Shown here: piece after piece, positions 1-12,299 of the stretch
Numbering within the stretch: the first letter of the stretch is position 1
Layout of the letters: each line of letters opens with the position of its first letter
Assembly: GCA_019671135.1 (NCBI GenBank)
Contig: JAHRHY010000010.1
Location: 1,674,001-1,738,000 of the forward strand
Direction of reading: 5' to 3'
DNA from: Linnemannia hyalina
Lineage: Eukaryota > Mortierellomycota > Mortierellomycetes > Mortierellales > Mortierellaceae
Length of the DNA: 64,000 nt
Notes under the pieces: generated by a model
Told to the model about the DNA's origin: nothing
What the model saw: only the letters and a program-made list of their open reading frames with translations
Database searches by the model: none
Made by a program: the position numbers and the translations under genes

Positions 1-1846
1 TCCAGTCGACCGATCGTTCTGACATACTGTCCCATGGCGCCATCGTAGTCTCCCTTGTTGTAAAGATGGTCTCCATACTTTTTGATAATATCTGCGATGC
101 TGGCATTGTCGTACTTTTGGTTGTGGGCAAGGTTGATGGCCAACAGGTACATGTTCTTTTTGAACAAGATATCCAGCTTGACCGACGTATCCATTTCGTC
201 TAAACGGTAGACCTATTTTGTAACAAGGTTGTAATTTAATCCGCCATCCTGTATGTGGCATTTCCGGACAATGCGAATACAAAAGGCAAGGATGTTTTAC
301 CTTGCCACCGTTCTCAACGATGTAGATGCTTCCCCATTCGCAAATGACGCTCCTGATGCCTTGCGGGAAAGTTGCCTGGTAGGCTGTGAACTTGTTGGCG
401 GTATCCACAACGGTGAGGCGAGTTGTGTCGTTGGCAGAAACAGAAGCAGGTTGTATGCCGAATGTCCTGGTGGCAGTTAAAGGAATGTTGGGAGGCGATA
501 CCAACACCAGGTATGACTTGTAAAACGAGATGAATGTCTTTGCGCCTAAACAATGAGGGTCCAAAAGTGGTGTTAGCGAGAGCGCTTTCATTGACCTTTG
601 TCAATGACGATTTACAAGCGCTTCCAGTTTCTGCTTGAGCATTACCATCAAGTCCATATGCGGGACCACGACCATCGGGTCCGTAAAAGAAAATGGCTTC
701 GTCACGAGCAATGGCGAGTTCCTGCGTGCTCTCGTTCATCACGGCGCAACCCAGTCCACCGCCTTGGTCATCAAGCGTCTAATTATTGTTTTTGTCCGCA
801 GAGGTGTGAGGTTCTTGTAGCATCATGAACGGCTCACGCTCAATCTGAAAAGATCCGGTAAGATATCAACAAGGTCGTACCTGTGTTTGCTTAGTCGAGG
901 TGTTGTACAAAAGAACCTTGGCGGTCGTTGCGATATATAACAGTGCTCCCTTCTGCTGTTCCTTGAAGCCAAGACCTATTATGAAAAGCAATAGGCATCA
1001 ACGGTTAGCTTTAATAGGTCATTATTGTCAGCTGAAAAATGCTCGCCTTTCTGATAAAGAGACTTTGAGGAAAGTACCTGTGATAGGCTCGTCGTTTTGG
1101 TGAACAACCTTCTGTGCTGTGGTACGCTCACGCATCAAGTCTCCATAGATCAAGACGACAGTTCCGTTCGCCAAACCAACAGCAACCTGAGACAAGTTCT
1201 CCAGAACAGCCAGTGCAGAGACGGGGAATGCGTTCCCTTGCTGTGTCACGCGAATTGACCGCTCCAACGTAGGTCCTGGCTTGTTCCTGTCTGGCTTGTC
1301 GAGATCCCAAAATTTGATAACCTGCACCGCGTTCTCCTCCTCCTAGTTGTTGCAAACATGATTGTTTAAAATAACGGTCGAATAGAGCCATGGTCAGCTC
1401 CTTGCACAGTACACCATCTCGTTTGCCAAGACAATGATCGACAGAACAATAGAGCAAAAGCGAAAAAAAAAAAATGAAAACGTACTCCAACAGTGACGAG
1501 GATATTGCGTTGCCTGAGTTGCTTCATGTGTGTGACGCGCCCACTGTCGTACGCGAGGAAGGACTCGACCTGGAGAGCCTTATCGATGATATGAACGAGT
1601 CCCGACCGGTCTGCTACGACCATATGGCCACGTCCACTTGTCGCTACATTCGACTCGATAGACTATTATTGTTTTTGTAGTTGAATGTTGCGGTTAGGTT
1701 AGGTTCTTCCATTGTTGCCATCTGTCAGAAGCACATGCGAGGCGTGCCATGGGACGGACCTTGAAGACTTCAGGCGACTTTGAGGGGTCCTCGGGATCCT
1801 TGAGCTCGACTTTGTCAAAGAAGTTGAACTGGCGTTGAAGAGCCAT
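1..1846 (-). CDS. VPS11: Vacuolar sorting protein VPS11 (HOPS/CORVET core), 3' truncated by window
   Basis: This encodes the N-terminal part of Vps11/Pep5, a shared core subunit of the HOPS and CORVET tethering complexes that drive fusion at vacuoles and late endosomes. Seven exons are visible on the minus strand: 1846-1760, 1662-1486, 1342-1078, 975-881, 778 to about 680, about 567 to 300, and about 220 to the edge. Joined, they keep one frame. The start reads MALQRQFNFFDK, the typical opening of the family, followed by the SGRGHMVVADRSG propeller strand, QVIKFWDLDKPDRNKPGP and later KTFISFYKSYLVLVSPP, which ends the beta-propeller. The last exon enters the alpha-solenoid (KKNMYLLAINLAHNQKYD). 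The solenoid and the C-terminal RING finger of the family lie outside the window. The exon 1 donor (GTCCGT) is non-consensus and is the least certain junction. Confidence 0.93.
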
Positions 1847-2108
1847 GGTATAGTCGTGTGGGTTATAGTCGAGGAAGGAGGAGGTTTGAAAAGAAAGAGG
1901 AGGAGTGAGGATGGACAGGTGTGAAAGAAGGGACGAAGAGGAGAAGGATGCGCCTGACTGGCAGAACGGTCAGTTAGAAAAGGCAAAGTCAGGTGATTGC
2001 GAGATCAAAGCAGCTTGAAAATATGTACCCAACGGTGTGCCTGCTTGCCTTTGTTCACAACACCCCTTCTCCCCCCTGCTTCGCATTCACACAACAGCAA
2101 CGCCAACA
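1847..2108. promoter_or_regulatory. Shared divergent upstream region of VPS11 and the 210-aa gene
   Basis: 262 bp separate the two opposite start codons, so both promoters must lie here or overlap the 5' ends. The plus strand is purine-rich at 1870-1950 and pyrimidine-rich at 2050-2090. No clear TATA box is visible. Confidence 0.4.
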
Positions 2109-2741
2109 ATGCATCCGATCAACCTCCACCAGACGTCAGGGCATGCAGTCCTCATCGTTCACCTGTCTTCAATCGACCCTGCCTCAGTAACCTCAAAGAT
2201 CGCACCTTCACACCGCGCTGCAGAGGTCAGTTTCAACCACACCGACTCGAACTCAACAACACTTTCAACAACAGTGCTAGTCCAGCCTGTGCTCTCTCAG
2301 GAACAACAACAGTCATTGGTGGTAGATCTGATCCAAGAATGCTCATACTCTGTCTCCCCCGAGAATATTGTTATTCGGTTCAAGAAGGCAAGCCATTCCT
2401 CTGAATGGCAAGCCCTGCAGATTCACATCAAGACCCGCTCCTCTACAACCACAAACAACGACCAGTTGGCACCACCACCAGCAGCGGCATCAACGTCAGC
2501 AACTGATATGGAAGTCGTAGTTGACGAACAAGCAGGAGGAGAAAGTGAGTCGACCGTGATTGCAAAGTTTGTGACAGGTGCCAATACCACGTCCTTTCAA
2601 GAAGCGATCCGGAGTCAACCGCTGTGGGAGGACCAGGCAGGTAGTCAGGTTGTTGGCAATGTGCAAGCCAAGCGCGTCCCTGGGATGAATGCCATCCAGA
2701 TGACCGCTGAGCTCATCGCACCCTCCTCGTCTTCTTCATAG
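2109..2741 (+). CDS. Unrecognised 210-residue protein
   Basis: Single-exon open frame of 210 residues. I place the start at the ATG of 2109 rather than the in-frame 2037, because 2109 follows a CAACA-rich leader and the segment before it reads as 5'UTR. The first ~115 residues alternate hydrophobic and polar residues as in a beta-rich domain (AVLIVHLSSIDPAS, TVLVQPVLSQEQQQSLVVDLIQE). After that comes a Thr/Pro/Ala/Ser linker (about 120-145) and a second structured part ending in a Ser run. The layout (small, soluble, two beta/alpha blocks) loosely recalls proteasome assembly chaperones, but I see no diagnostic motif and do not assign it. No signal peptide or membrane segment. It is divergent from VPS11. 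Confidence 0.65.
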   Translation: MHPINLHQTSGHAVLIVHLSSIDPASVTSKIAPSHRAAEVSFNHTDSNSTTLSTTVLVQPVLSQEQQQSLVVDLIQECSYSVSPENIVIRFKKASHSSEWQALQIHIKTRSSTTTNNDQLAPPPAAASTSATDMEVVVDEQAGGESESTVIAKFVTGANTTSFQEAIRSQPLWEDQAGSQVVGNVQAKRVPGMNAIQMTAELIAPSSSSS

Positions 2742-3394
2742 TCAAAAATAAACTCTGTATTTATCGATCTACGATGTGTTCACTCCACGTGTCGCGACAA
2801 CATAATCTATACGCGTTTGCACACATACAAACCCGTTCGGAATCTGCCATGGCGACAACTTTATGTATCTCTTACCATCGTATCCCTCCCCTCCCTTCTT
2901 CCCTCTCCCTTTTTCTCTCCTAACCCGCCCTTACCCTCCCCTCTGGTCCCCCTTTCAACTCTCTTCGACCACCAACAACGAAGGGGTTCGGCCACCCTTC
3001 CCCCTCACCCCCCCTTACTATACCTCTGTGTATGTGCCCGCCTAAAATGAAGCATCCAGGATGGACAAGGAAAATGCCAAGGAGGTGCCATTGTTTTGTC
3101 CAAAGAAGCAAGAGTAGTATCAGATGTGCACTCAGTGGGTGCTGAACACTTTTATCTTTTTCTCTGCAGCTTTGTCCGTCGATTACCTTTTGACTTGCTT
3201 CCTTTGTTTGTGGAGCTCATGGCAATGCCATCCATTGGATTCTCGTTGCTTTAAGTTCCTTCTTTCCTTGTTGCTTCTCCCTTTCCTTCCTTCTTTCATC
3301 TTTCTTCTGTTTTCGCTCTTGCTTCTTTTGCTTCCTTTTCCTTTCCTTCTCCATCCTTCCCACCTTGTATGCTACCACCTCATCCTCCACCAAA
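2742..3394. other. Intergenic, CT-rich
   Basis: An AATAAA-like signal (aaaaataaac) lies directly after the stop at 2741. From about 2880 to 3020 and again from 3240 to 3370 the plus strand is almost pure C/T, which resembles the pyrimidine leaders in front of other genes here. The small open frames inside are products of this skewed composition. No gene is supported. Confidence 0.5.
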
Positions 3395-4845
3395 ATGTTC
3401 CCATATACCAATCGCCTCAGATACCTTTCTCCACGATGGCTCACTCTCTGTACACTCGTCCTTTCCACCCTCCTCCTCTCTCTCGTTGCCGCTGCTTCAG
3501 AACCTGAATCCCCCCACCTCTTCGGTAAAGAATCTACACAGCACATCACTTTCCATTGAAAGCTTCTAGTAATCCTTCATAACCCTGTGTCACTTACATC
3601 CAAGTCGCTTGACCTCCTCACACTTTCACTTACTTAGCCCGACAACAACACCCACCACAACAACAATCTTCATCCTCCTCAAGCAGTCCATCCACCTCCC
3701 AAACCGCAACTTCATCCGCAACAGCAACAGCCCTCCTCCCACGCCCAACATCCCTACCACCCCTGGGTAGCCCTGGTTCAGAAACCATCATCGGCGGGCC
3801 TGGCATCCCCGTCGGTCCCAACTCCATCATTGACCCCCGCCGCCCTGTTAGTCGCCTGTCCATGGTCCAACCCAAACAAAACACTGTCAACCCACCTTTG
3901 TTCCCCGTGGGGTCCAACATTGTCTTTGAATGGGTATTCGATAACACAACCTTGGTCTTCCCGCCCGCGAACCTGACCATTGAGGTTGCATTAACGTCGA
4001 ATCCAAAGATGGTCTGGCCGGTGGCGAATGTTTCGGGAACGGCGACTTCAACGAGTTGGAAAACGGACGCTGTTGTGCCGTCGTTGTTTATGGGATTCTA
4101 TACCTTGTAAGGACAGGTCCCATCGTCTTTTTAGTCCAACTTTTCCTTGGAAGGTGACCCCCCTTGACTGATACTGGATACATCGGTAACGCCTCGACTC
4201 ACTCCGTTTTTGTTATCGTTTCTCTCCTCCTCTCTGTTCACGATTGAATAGGAGTGTCTATGATACGAAACTTGGAAAGCAAGGAGTCGCCATCAGTGGT
4301 CACCTCATGCCCTACTCGGATCTTCAGTTCGGCATGTACATCCCAGTAAGTGCTGCGTCTCCATCTCTCGTTTTCCTCAGCATCCATTACTGTCTTTTAC
4401 GCGCGGGTTCTTGGAAGTACTCGACAGGTTGTGGGGTATCCGTATCTAATGGCTTTGTTGCCTTGTCCCTCTTGTTGATCTCGCTATGAATAGGAACCAT
4501 ATGTACCAAGAACAGGAGGTAAGGAGAAATACAAGAATAAAAGTTCAAGGAGTCGTTTTCTAACAATTAATACATGCATTCCGCGTGTCGGATTTCAGTA
4601 CATCCGCTTGGCCGAGTCTGTATTGCATGTTTGTGCACCATTCCACGCACTTACCATCACCACCTTTTGTTCTTGCCGACTGTCCTTTTCCTTTGCTTCA
4701 ATTGGGTATACTAGCGTTCTGTAACAACTGCAAGAACGGGATCAGTGGAGCCACGAGCACACTTCCTCTCAGGACAAGTCAGGTTCTTCAGTCGGTGATC
4801 TTGGGCTTGTCTACTTTTATTGCCATCTGGGGTCTTGCTCTCTAG
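3395..4845 (+). CDS. Secreted or membrane-anchored protein resembling the DUF7137 family
   Basis: Five exons (3395-3524, 3638-4106, 4252-4345, 4494-4518, 4715-4845) join to 282 residues. Residues 1-34 are a signal peptide or N-terminal anchor (basic start, then a Leu/Val stretch ending LVAAASE). A Gln/Ser/Thr/Pro-rich linker follows, typical of O-glycosylated wall proteins. Then comes a beta-rich domain (GSNIVFEWVFDNTTL through MGFYTLSVYDTKLG and LQFGMYIPEPYVP), a Cys pair in AFCNNCKNG, and a C-terminal hydrophobic helix that ends at the stop. The order of domain, FGMYxPxxYVP, CxxC and last-helix anchor is what I remember of the fungal DUF7137 family, whose function is unknown. Exon 4 is only 25 nt. 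The likely location is the plasma membrane or ER facing outward (inference). Confidence 0.75.
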
Positions 4846-5423
4846 AACAGCAGGAGATACCTACCACAGTGGCACTTTCTCCGATACCGTCAGTATCTCT
4901 AGTCAATTAGCATATGTTCTATATTCACCTTTAACTCTAGTCGAATAATACCATTCAAAACAACTTTATTCTCCGGAGAGAGCAAACACGAGCACAGGAA
5001 GACCCTCCTATTGAAAACAAGGGTGCGTGCGAGACGGATTGGTCAGGGTCATTTCGCTGCATACATCATCCAAACACACGCAAGGGTCATTCCACTCCCT
5101 GCTACAAATTCAGTGGCAAATGGCCAGTCTCACATTCGTATTAAAAAAGCAGTCTGGGTTCAGCGTGACCTTTGTGTGGGGGGACAGACATAAGGAGGAG
5201 GGGCACAAAGAGAAACCTATTGTACTTTTTTTTCCTGCTCTCACCTTCGCTTCTTCCCATTCACTCTCTCTTCTTCTTCTACTTCTCATTCACTACACTT
5301 GACTTCATTCGCAACCCACTCTCACAACTCTCTGACAAGGACCACTAATAGAGGCGCAAGGCAATCTCTATCACACAAGCGAGCACACAGGACAATCAAC
5401 GACAGACACAACGCCCAAGAACC
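4846..5423. other. Intergenic, 3' end of DUF7137-like gene and leader of TMEM41-like gene
   Basis: No coding signal. The last 200 bp become CT-rich (ctttcctgctctcaccttcgc region, 5228-5310) and then CA-rich just before the ATG at 5424, as in a fungal 5'UTR. Confidence 0.45.
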
Positions 5424-7547
5424 ATGGATCAACAACGGCAAGACGCAGAACAGAGGCGACCCCTCCTATCTGCATCAAATCAGAACCCATATCCCATACC
5501 ATCCTACGACGCCACAACCACAGACACAGCCACATCAACAACGGGGTCAACGACACTTGCACAAGATGACGGATACGGCAGCGAAGACAACCGCACCTCA
5601 AGCACGAGTGAAGACGAAGACCCCGCCGCAGCCAAGGATCAGTCAACATGGAGGACATGGTACCGATCCATCTTCGACTTCTTCCAGGGTCTGGGCAAGT
5701 TCTTCCTGATCCTCGGGCTCGGCACTATTGTGCTTGTCCTTGTTCTGCAATATACCCTGCCGAGTGTCGACGAGTAAGTTTTTTCAATCACAAGAGGCAA
5801 ACTCTTGGCATAATTGACTATGGGGGGATGAGCTTACTACTAATCATTTCAAATGCATGGTCGCTGATCCGTTTGATATCATTCTTTCTTTCTTTTCCTT
5901 CCCTTCCCTTCCTTCTTTTTTCTTACCGCGCGGGCTGAATTGATGAATGTCCAATAGGGAACATCGGAAGGACATGCATTTCCCGCATTCGCTGGAGGAC
6001 CTGGAGGCACTGCGCAAGATCCTTAGTGTCTATATGGACAAGCATTACTACCGTGTCCTCTTTGGCTTCCTCACCATCTACCTCTAGTAAGTTCTTCACT
6101 CTCGTTCATTTTGGTCAATTTGGGTGTCACCCCACTTTTCGCCTTTTTTCTTGTCTTTAAAACGTTTCTGCTCCCCGCATGAATGAATTGCCGCTCTCAT
6201 TGCTCCATGAAATCAAGGCAATCACACACACAACTCAACAAACAAAGGCGCACACACACACAAAATGCATGCATAGCGAATTCCTCCCTCCGACGGACTG
6301 ATTAACCATCGTTTCTCGTCCCTTTCAACATCCCACTTTTCCATTTCCGATGTCCGCTTCACACTTTATCCTCATAGCCTTCAGACGTTCTCTGTTCCAG
6401 GCAGCATGTGGCTCAGTATCCTGGGAGGCGCACTGTTCAAGTTCTGGGTGGCCCTGATCATGGTTTCTCTGGTGAGTTATTTTGCAATTGCTCTCGATTT
6501 TTTTACTTGTAATGAAAACGGAAATAATATGACGATGTACGAGAGGAAAGGACGTTCATGTCTCTTGTCGACTTTTTCTTGTATTGCGCCCTTTTTAAAT
6601 CTCTTTCTAACACATGATACATATTCTTGCTATTTGTCATGACGAATAGGCGTCTGCAATCGGTGCGACCAATTGCTATCTGCTGTCAAGGATGTTCTTC
6701 TCCAAGTTGGTGAAGCGCAAGTTTGGGGATCGCATGGAAAAGTGGAACACTCAGGTAAATGCGATGGAACTGGAGGAAGAAAGGCGTCATCACCGTACCG
6801 TTTGCATTTTATGGGGTTTGTTTGTGTGGAGGCACGAGCGCAAAAAAAATGAGCAGGCTGTTAGACAAAAAGTTGTGGTTTGTCATTCAGCCCATTTCCA
6901 ACAACAACCTAATGAACGTTAAATATCTGGATGGTGCTAACAAACCGTCCATCTTTTTTTTTCTTTGTTCCTACACTCCATGTAATCTTGGTAAACTTGG
7001 ATTCGGGAATGAACAGCTAGAACGCCACAGAAACAACCTGATGAGTTACATCATCCTCCTCCGCCTAGCACCCTTCCCACCCAACTGGTTCGTCAATATC
7101 TGTTCCCCTCACTTGAACGTTCCCCTTTGGCCAGAATTCTTTCTCGGAACCTTGATCGGCGTCTCTGCGCCCTCCGTCGTCCACGTCCAGGCAGGAATGG
7201 TTCTGGAAAAGCTGGTTGAGGATCATTCTTCGGGAGTTGATGTTCTTACACTCAAGAATTTCTTGATGTTGGGCGCAGTTGCATTGTTGGCTGCTTTGCC
7301 GGTCTTGATCCGATGGGTGTTGGCGAGACATGAGGCCAAGAAGGTCGGAATTGATGTTGATGCGTTGGATCGGGAGGAGGAAGGCGGACCTGTGCATACG
7401 TCGATTGCGAATGAGGATCCGATTATGGAGCCTTTGGACCCTACGGGAGTTATTATCCCTCCTGAGAGGCAACATTTCTTGAGACGGACGAGTTCTGTAT
7501 CTATTACCAAGGCCGGTCAGCAACATTCGCCACTGACGCCTCAGTAG
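5424..7547 (+). CDS. TMEM41/VTT-domain membrane protein (SNARE-associated Golgi family)
   Basis: Five exons (5424-5773, 5958-6086, 6378-6471, 6650-6754, 7017-7547) give 402 residues. An acidic, Ser/Thr-rich cytosolic tail of about 75 residues precedes the first transmembrane helix (FFLILGLGTIVLVLVLQYTL). The VTT domain follows: LQTFSVPGSMWLSILGGALF (about residues 161-180), ASAIGATNCYLLSR, then LLRLAPFPPNWFVN, and two more helices. The QTFxxPGS loop and the LRLxPFxPNWFxN re-entrant loop are the hallmarks of TMEM41A/B, which are ER phospholipid scramblases acting in autophagosome and lipoprotein formation. The C-terminal ~80 residues are hydrophilic. Whether it matches TMEM41A or B cannot be decided by eye. 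The fungal relative Tvp38 is more distant. Confidence 0.9.
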
Positions 7548-8913
7548 GCGATAGTTTTAGATGAACAATAAAACCGCAACAATGTGTAAGAACAGGGGGA
7601 ACGCAGCGCAAACAAAGGTGAAGAAGACAATCAGTTTTGGTTGGAACTTCGCAGTTGTCCTTTTTTTTTTATCGCGGAGGAATTGTTTCCCTATGTTTTT
7701 CCAGGTGAGGTGATTATCTCTTGTCCCCGAGGAGTGTGATTTGCATAGATACAAACAGGTCCCCTTTCTTCTGCAATCATGACGCCCCCCCCAATGTACC
7801 TTTATTTTACATGGATAACAACAACGCCTGGGGCAAAGGACAACGTGGATGAGAGCCGGGACTTGTTTACCCATCGCAAGGCAAAAGGGTGTTGAACAAA
7901 GTGACGGTGAGTGAAAGAGGGAGAGTTGGGGGGGGGGGGGGGGGGTGAAGGTCGGATCCCCAATCGGGGAGTGCTCGGTGCGCCCATTTGCTACAGATGT
8001 GACTGATGTGATAGTCTATGGGTGGCCTGTGTCCTTTCTGTGTGATCATTATTGAATAATCCCTCTCTTTTCTTACGCGCCTTTTTTTTTTTTTTTTTTT
8101 GCAACGGTTATTTTGTTTACCAGGGAAGGTCTAACAAGGAGGGGTGAAGAAGTGAACATGGGTGCGAGGCAAATGGGAGGAAGGAAGGGCGATGTGTCTC
8201 TATGCATCTTGTTGAGTATATGTCCTTGCACATCCATGACAACAACAAGGGAACGACAACAGCAATAACAACAACTAGGGAATGACAGAAAGGGAGTAAA
8301 AAGGAATGAATAGGGGCCGTGAGGTAAGGTCAGGTCGAGGGAGTGCAGTGAGGTAAAGTGAGGCAAAGTAAAGATGGGCGAAAGCGAGCATATGCAAAGG
8401 AAGAGTGAACACCTGGGTTGCGAGGGAGGGTAAATGATTGCATGTAATGTTGTCAAAGGCAATAATTATAGCGGTGCGAGTGACACGCCAAGGAGGAGTG
8501 AGGACGATCATGCGCCTTTCCATGCCCTCGCGAAAATTGTTGTTCCTCTTGACTGACTGAGTCAAGCACAGAGCGAGTGACTTTACACACCGCTCAGAGA
8601 AGGGAGGAGGAGGGGGTATGTGCACCCACATCTTCCTTTCCTCCTTTCCTTCTTCTTTCTCGCTTTCTTCCTTACCTTTTACTCTTTACATTCATAACAT
8701 TCATAACATTCATTCGACTCTTTTCGCAGCCCGATTCCCATTCACCCTCACAACCCAACCACAACAACCGCAACAACCGCAACAACCCTTTTTTTGTCTT
8801 GGCTCACAGCCCAACTTTGAACGAAAAAAAAGTCCGAAAAAGTACGAGTCACACACCCTTCGAAATACGCCCACCACTCTACACGAACAAACACTCAACA
8901 AGCAAGAAACGAT
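7548..8913. other. Intergenic, homopolymer-rich
   Basis: About 1.37 kb without a supported gene. It carries an AATAAA 3' signal at 7566, an 18-G run (7928-7945), a T run near 8083-8100, a purine-rich stretch (8280-8400) and then a CT-rich and CAACAACCG-rich leader (8630-8790) before the RING gene. Open frames on either strand here have strongly skewed composition and no family features. Confidence 0.5.
7928..7945 (+). repeat. Homopolymer of 18 G
   Basis: Uninterrupted G run inside intergenic DNA, preceded by gagagtt and followed by tgaagg. It is long enough to fold as a G-quadruplex on the plus strand and is a likely site of length errors in assembly. Confidence 0.85.
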
Positions 8914-10629
8914 ATGATGGAGTCCCTGGGAGAAAGCACATACATCGTTCCCTTCCGGGCATCACGGCGGAGGAGAAGGTCCACAAGCACAAGTAACCGG
9001 CGGAGAGCCGCGACCCTCGATGATCACAATTCGACGTTAGGACGAGAAGACGGAGGGGGACTGGACGAATTGACCAGTAGCAACAGCAGCAGGACAAGGT
9101 CTGATTCAGCTCCACCACTTTCACCGCCCGGGTCACCCCAGTCAACGTCAACAACAAATAATAACAGCAATCACAGTGGCAGAATGGGAGATAGTGCTGT
9201 CGATAGCAACAGCGCAGTTGATTATCGGGAGATGTCAGCAACGACAACGACTGCGAGAGATGTACATGATTCTTTGTCAGCCACCCTAGCCGCCGCCGCC
9301 GCCGCCTCGGAGGAGAGTGGAAGGGCGTTGATGGAGTCTGCGCATTGGACTCAAGCCCAATCGGATTCGGAAGTTTATTCGGCTTCACAAACAACCTCGT
9401 CAATAGCAGCAGCAACTCGGAGTGACAGCAACAGCAACAGTAGTACAGCAATCGGCCTTACCGACAGGGCATCAGATATCACACCCCTATCAATACAAGA
9501 ACAGGGGCAGGACAAGAAAGTGGTTGATCCGTTTGATCCGGACTGTGCAATTTGCCTGGACAGGATCGTGCCTCTGCGACATGCCAAGGCCGTCCTCGCG
9601 TGCCGACACGAGTTCCACCTCTCTTGCATCACGTAAGTCCCCCCATTATATCGCATTAGCATTGTCTTGGCAGGGTTGAGTTGAATTGAAGAGAGACAAT
9701 TGCAGGTGTTCACTTGACTAACAAACAAAATGTATATTGAAAATCTCATGCTTTGTTTTAGGATGGCGTTTGCGATGGGGAAGGAGATGATTTGTCCACT
9801 ATGCCGATACTTGCACAAGGACCAACCGTTCATGACTCTGGAGTCCGATGAGGATCTCAAACCATTTTCTACGAACCATCGATCACCACTGTCCTCTCCA
9901 TCCTCGCCCTCACACACTCAAGCATCAATCCTTCACGAACACCCAACAAGCGGAACCGTTCTCTCGATGATGCCCTCCCTCTTCGAGACCTCCCTCGGTC
10001 ACGGACCTACCGCAGGAACTATCAGGACAGCGCCCAATGGAATCTGTCTGCGCACGTCGACTTGGTTGTTGCTCTACGCCGTGCCCTTTACGGTCGCACT
10101 CTGCTTCTTGGCGTTTGTGTTGGGAAAAGTCGAGACGCTTTGGTCAAAGATCTCGTGTTTGATCGGAGCTGCCATCTGTTATATGGTCTGCTGGGCGTTC
10201 GTAGTGGCAGTCATGGACCCGGATCATGAGGCAAGGGCTATTCTGGAACGGTTGGATCAGGACCAGCGGCGACGGGCTACCCTCCAAGCCATGCAAGGCG
10301 GGAACAGCATCACTGAAATTGGACCTTCTGACATGTCAGGAATGGATTCATCTATCGCTAGTCGCGCGGCATTGGAACTCACAAGGAGGGGGACTGGCGG
10401 TAGTGTCGACTATCGTTCCAATTCTCCATCTCCTACAATAAGCAACGACGAATTTGAACAGGATGCGTCTGCGCGACAAATGACAGGAGGAGAGGCAGAA
10501 ACAGACCCGGGATGGCCCTACTCGGTAGCTGGCTGGGTTCCTCCCCGATACGCACAGGATATCCAGAATCGGTTGCTTGACTTTAGCGAGATGCTCGACC
10601 GTGTTCCTGACATGATGGGTGAATGGTGA
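8914..10629 (+). CDS. RING-H2 transmembrane E3 ubiquitin ligase
   Basis: Two exons (8914-9632, 9762-10629) give 528 residues. The first ~205 are low complexity (Ser/Thr/Asn/Ala, a basic RRRRR near the start) and probably disordered. The RING finger spans about 211-254 with CAIC, then CRHEFHLSC, then CPLC, i.e. C211, C214, C230, H232, H235, C238, C251, C254: a C3H2C3 arrangement. The intron lies inside the RING after the sixth ligand. Two hydrophobic helices follow (WLLLYAVPFTVALCFLAFVLG and KISCLIGAAICYMVCWAFVVAV, about 360-415), then an acidic C-terminal tail. RING before a two-helix hairpin suggests an ER or endosomal membrane E3 with the RING cytosolic. The substrate is unknown. The start at 8914 gives MMES, and the second Met at 8917 could also serve. 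Confidence 0.88.
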
Positions 10630-10933
10630 TAGCGGGGATTCTCTCCTTTCACTTCAAAAGACACTATTTTATTTTCTCTTGTACATAGTCTCCTATCCTT
10701 TTGCAAAATAAATGAATTGTCGACCATCTATTCTGTGAAGGTTAGAGGTGGAGGATGTTTTTTTGAAAATGCACAAAGGGGCACAACAAAGCGGTTGGGC
10801 CAAATATCGAGATTTGGTGGCGATACACGTGACAACTTTCATAGAAAGAAAAAAGAGAAAAAAAAAAAAAAAAAAGTTGATCAAATCCTTCCTTTCTCCT
10901 TTCTCACTCCATTCACAAAACCAAGACACCAAC

Positions 10934-12175
10934 ATGTCGGACGGATTCCTAACCCGCAAAAAAACCATCCTCATCGCCCTGAATTCCGACACTCCGGACA
11001 AATCGCCCAAGGGCTATGTCGACGAACCCCTCCTCCCGCTCATCGTGCTGATCAACAACCACCAGGACTATGTTACTACCTCGTCCTGCTCTGGACGGAT
11101 TTGTACCTACCTCGAGGGGCTCGAGTCTTCCGCCGACGAGGCTGCAAGCAAGACTGATTCTGGAGAAACCAAAGGCGAAAAGAGTCAGGACAATGACGAT
11201 GACGAGGAGGAGGAGGAGACAAGCAAAGGGTATGAAGAAAACACCTCCCTGGCGGCAGTCGAGGCCGCAAAACGGGCAAAGGGCGGACAATGGTTATACG
11301 TCAGCCATGACCCTGTCGTCTTTCCCGATCAGGTCTTGCAGCAAAAGGATCCTCGGTGGATTGTCGAGATGCTTTTTGGGCCAGAGGCACATCGTGTTGT
11401 TACTATGGAGGAACAGGAAGGGAAGGAGGGGATGCGGACTATTGATATGGCGCGGTCTCAATTGGTCTACTTCAAATTCGAGCCCATGGTAAAGCATGCT
11501 TTTATCATTTTTTTTTTTTTTTTCCCTTGAGAAAATACTGAACGCAGTACTTTTTTTTTCTCTCCACTGTTCAACCATTAGATTCTGCATATTGAAGCAG
11601 CGACCCCAGGAGCGGCAAAGACATTCTTGAACCACTCGCTCTTCTCGGGGTACCGTAACTCGGGTATCCTCCCCTCGACAAAACGTACCATGCTCGCCAT
11701 CCGGTCAACCCTCAAACTCGACGCGCCCATCGCCTATATACCCTCTTCCACCTCTTCTTCAACAACAGGAACTACAACGGGAACTGGAGAGGAAAAGATC
11801 TACCTCATGGTGTCGTTATCGTACCTCCGCGTGTTGATTGACTTGAGCAACGACAAGTTCCGAATGAACGTCGCACAGATGGCGCGCTTCGAGGAACGGT
11901 TAACGAAACATTTGTTGACCGCGGAAACTACACCAAAGAAGGTAGGGGATCAGGGTGGAGAGTGGGAGGATAAGGAGGCGAGGAAGGAGAGGAAGAAGCG
12001 TGAGGGGATGTTGAAGCAGGAGGAGACTGCGCAGGCAAGGGCTGAGAAGAAGAAGGCGGCCGCTGAGGCTGCTGCTGCTGAGGCTGCTAGGAAAGCTGCC
12101 GCGGATGCTGCAACAGGAACAGGAGGGTCAACAGCAGCAAAAACGACAGAGGACAAGACTGCCACGAGTTCTTGA
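10934..12175 (+). CDS. TYW3: tRNA wybutosine-synthesizing protein 3 (TYW3 methyltransferase)
   Basis: Two exons (10934-11488, 11582-12175) give 382 residues. Tyw3 is the SAM-dependent N4-methyltransferase of the wybutosine pathway at G37 of tRNA-Phe. Family landmarks are the SPKGYVDEPLLPLI segment, YVTTSSCSGRICTY (about residues 45-60), QWLYVSHDP, FKFEPMILHIEAA across the splice site, GYRNSGILPS and TMLAIRSTLKLDAPI. Two parts are not usual: an acidic insertion (DNDDDEEEEE, about residues 90-110) after the first block, and a C-terminal Lys/Glu/Ala-rich helix of about 75 residues (EARKERKKREG through AEAARKAAADA) that looks like a single long helix with possible RNA contact. It ends 124 bp from the convergent INTS1 gene. 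Confidence 0.93.
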
Positions 12176-12299
12176 TTTAATTTAATACACCTTGCATATT
12201 CATTTCATCGATTATGATGGTTTGGTTTCTTTGTTTGTTTGAAGTTTTTATTATTTTACAGTTTTCTATTTTCGGCGACGTTTTGTTACGCGCGTGTGA

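Noticed and set aside
6759..7547. A 262-residue frame as an independent gene
   Set aside because: Its first half is intron 4 of the TMEM41-like gene. Only 7017-7547 is exon, joined in phase to the upstream exons.
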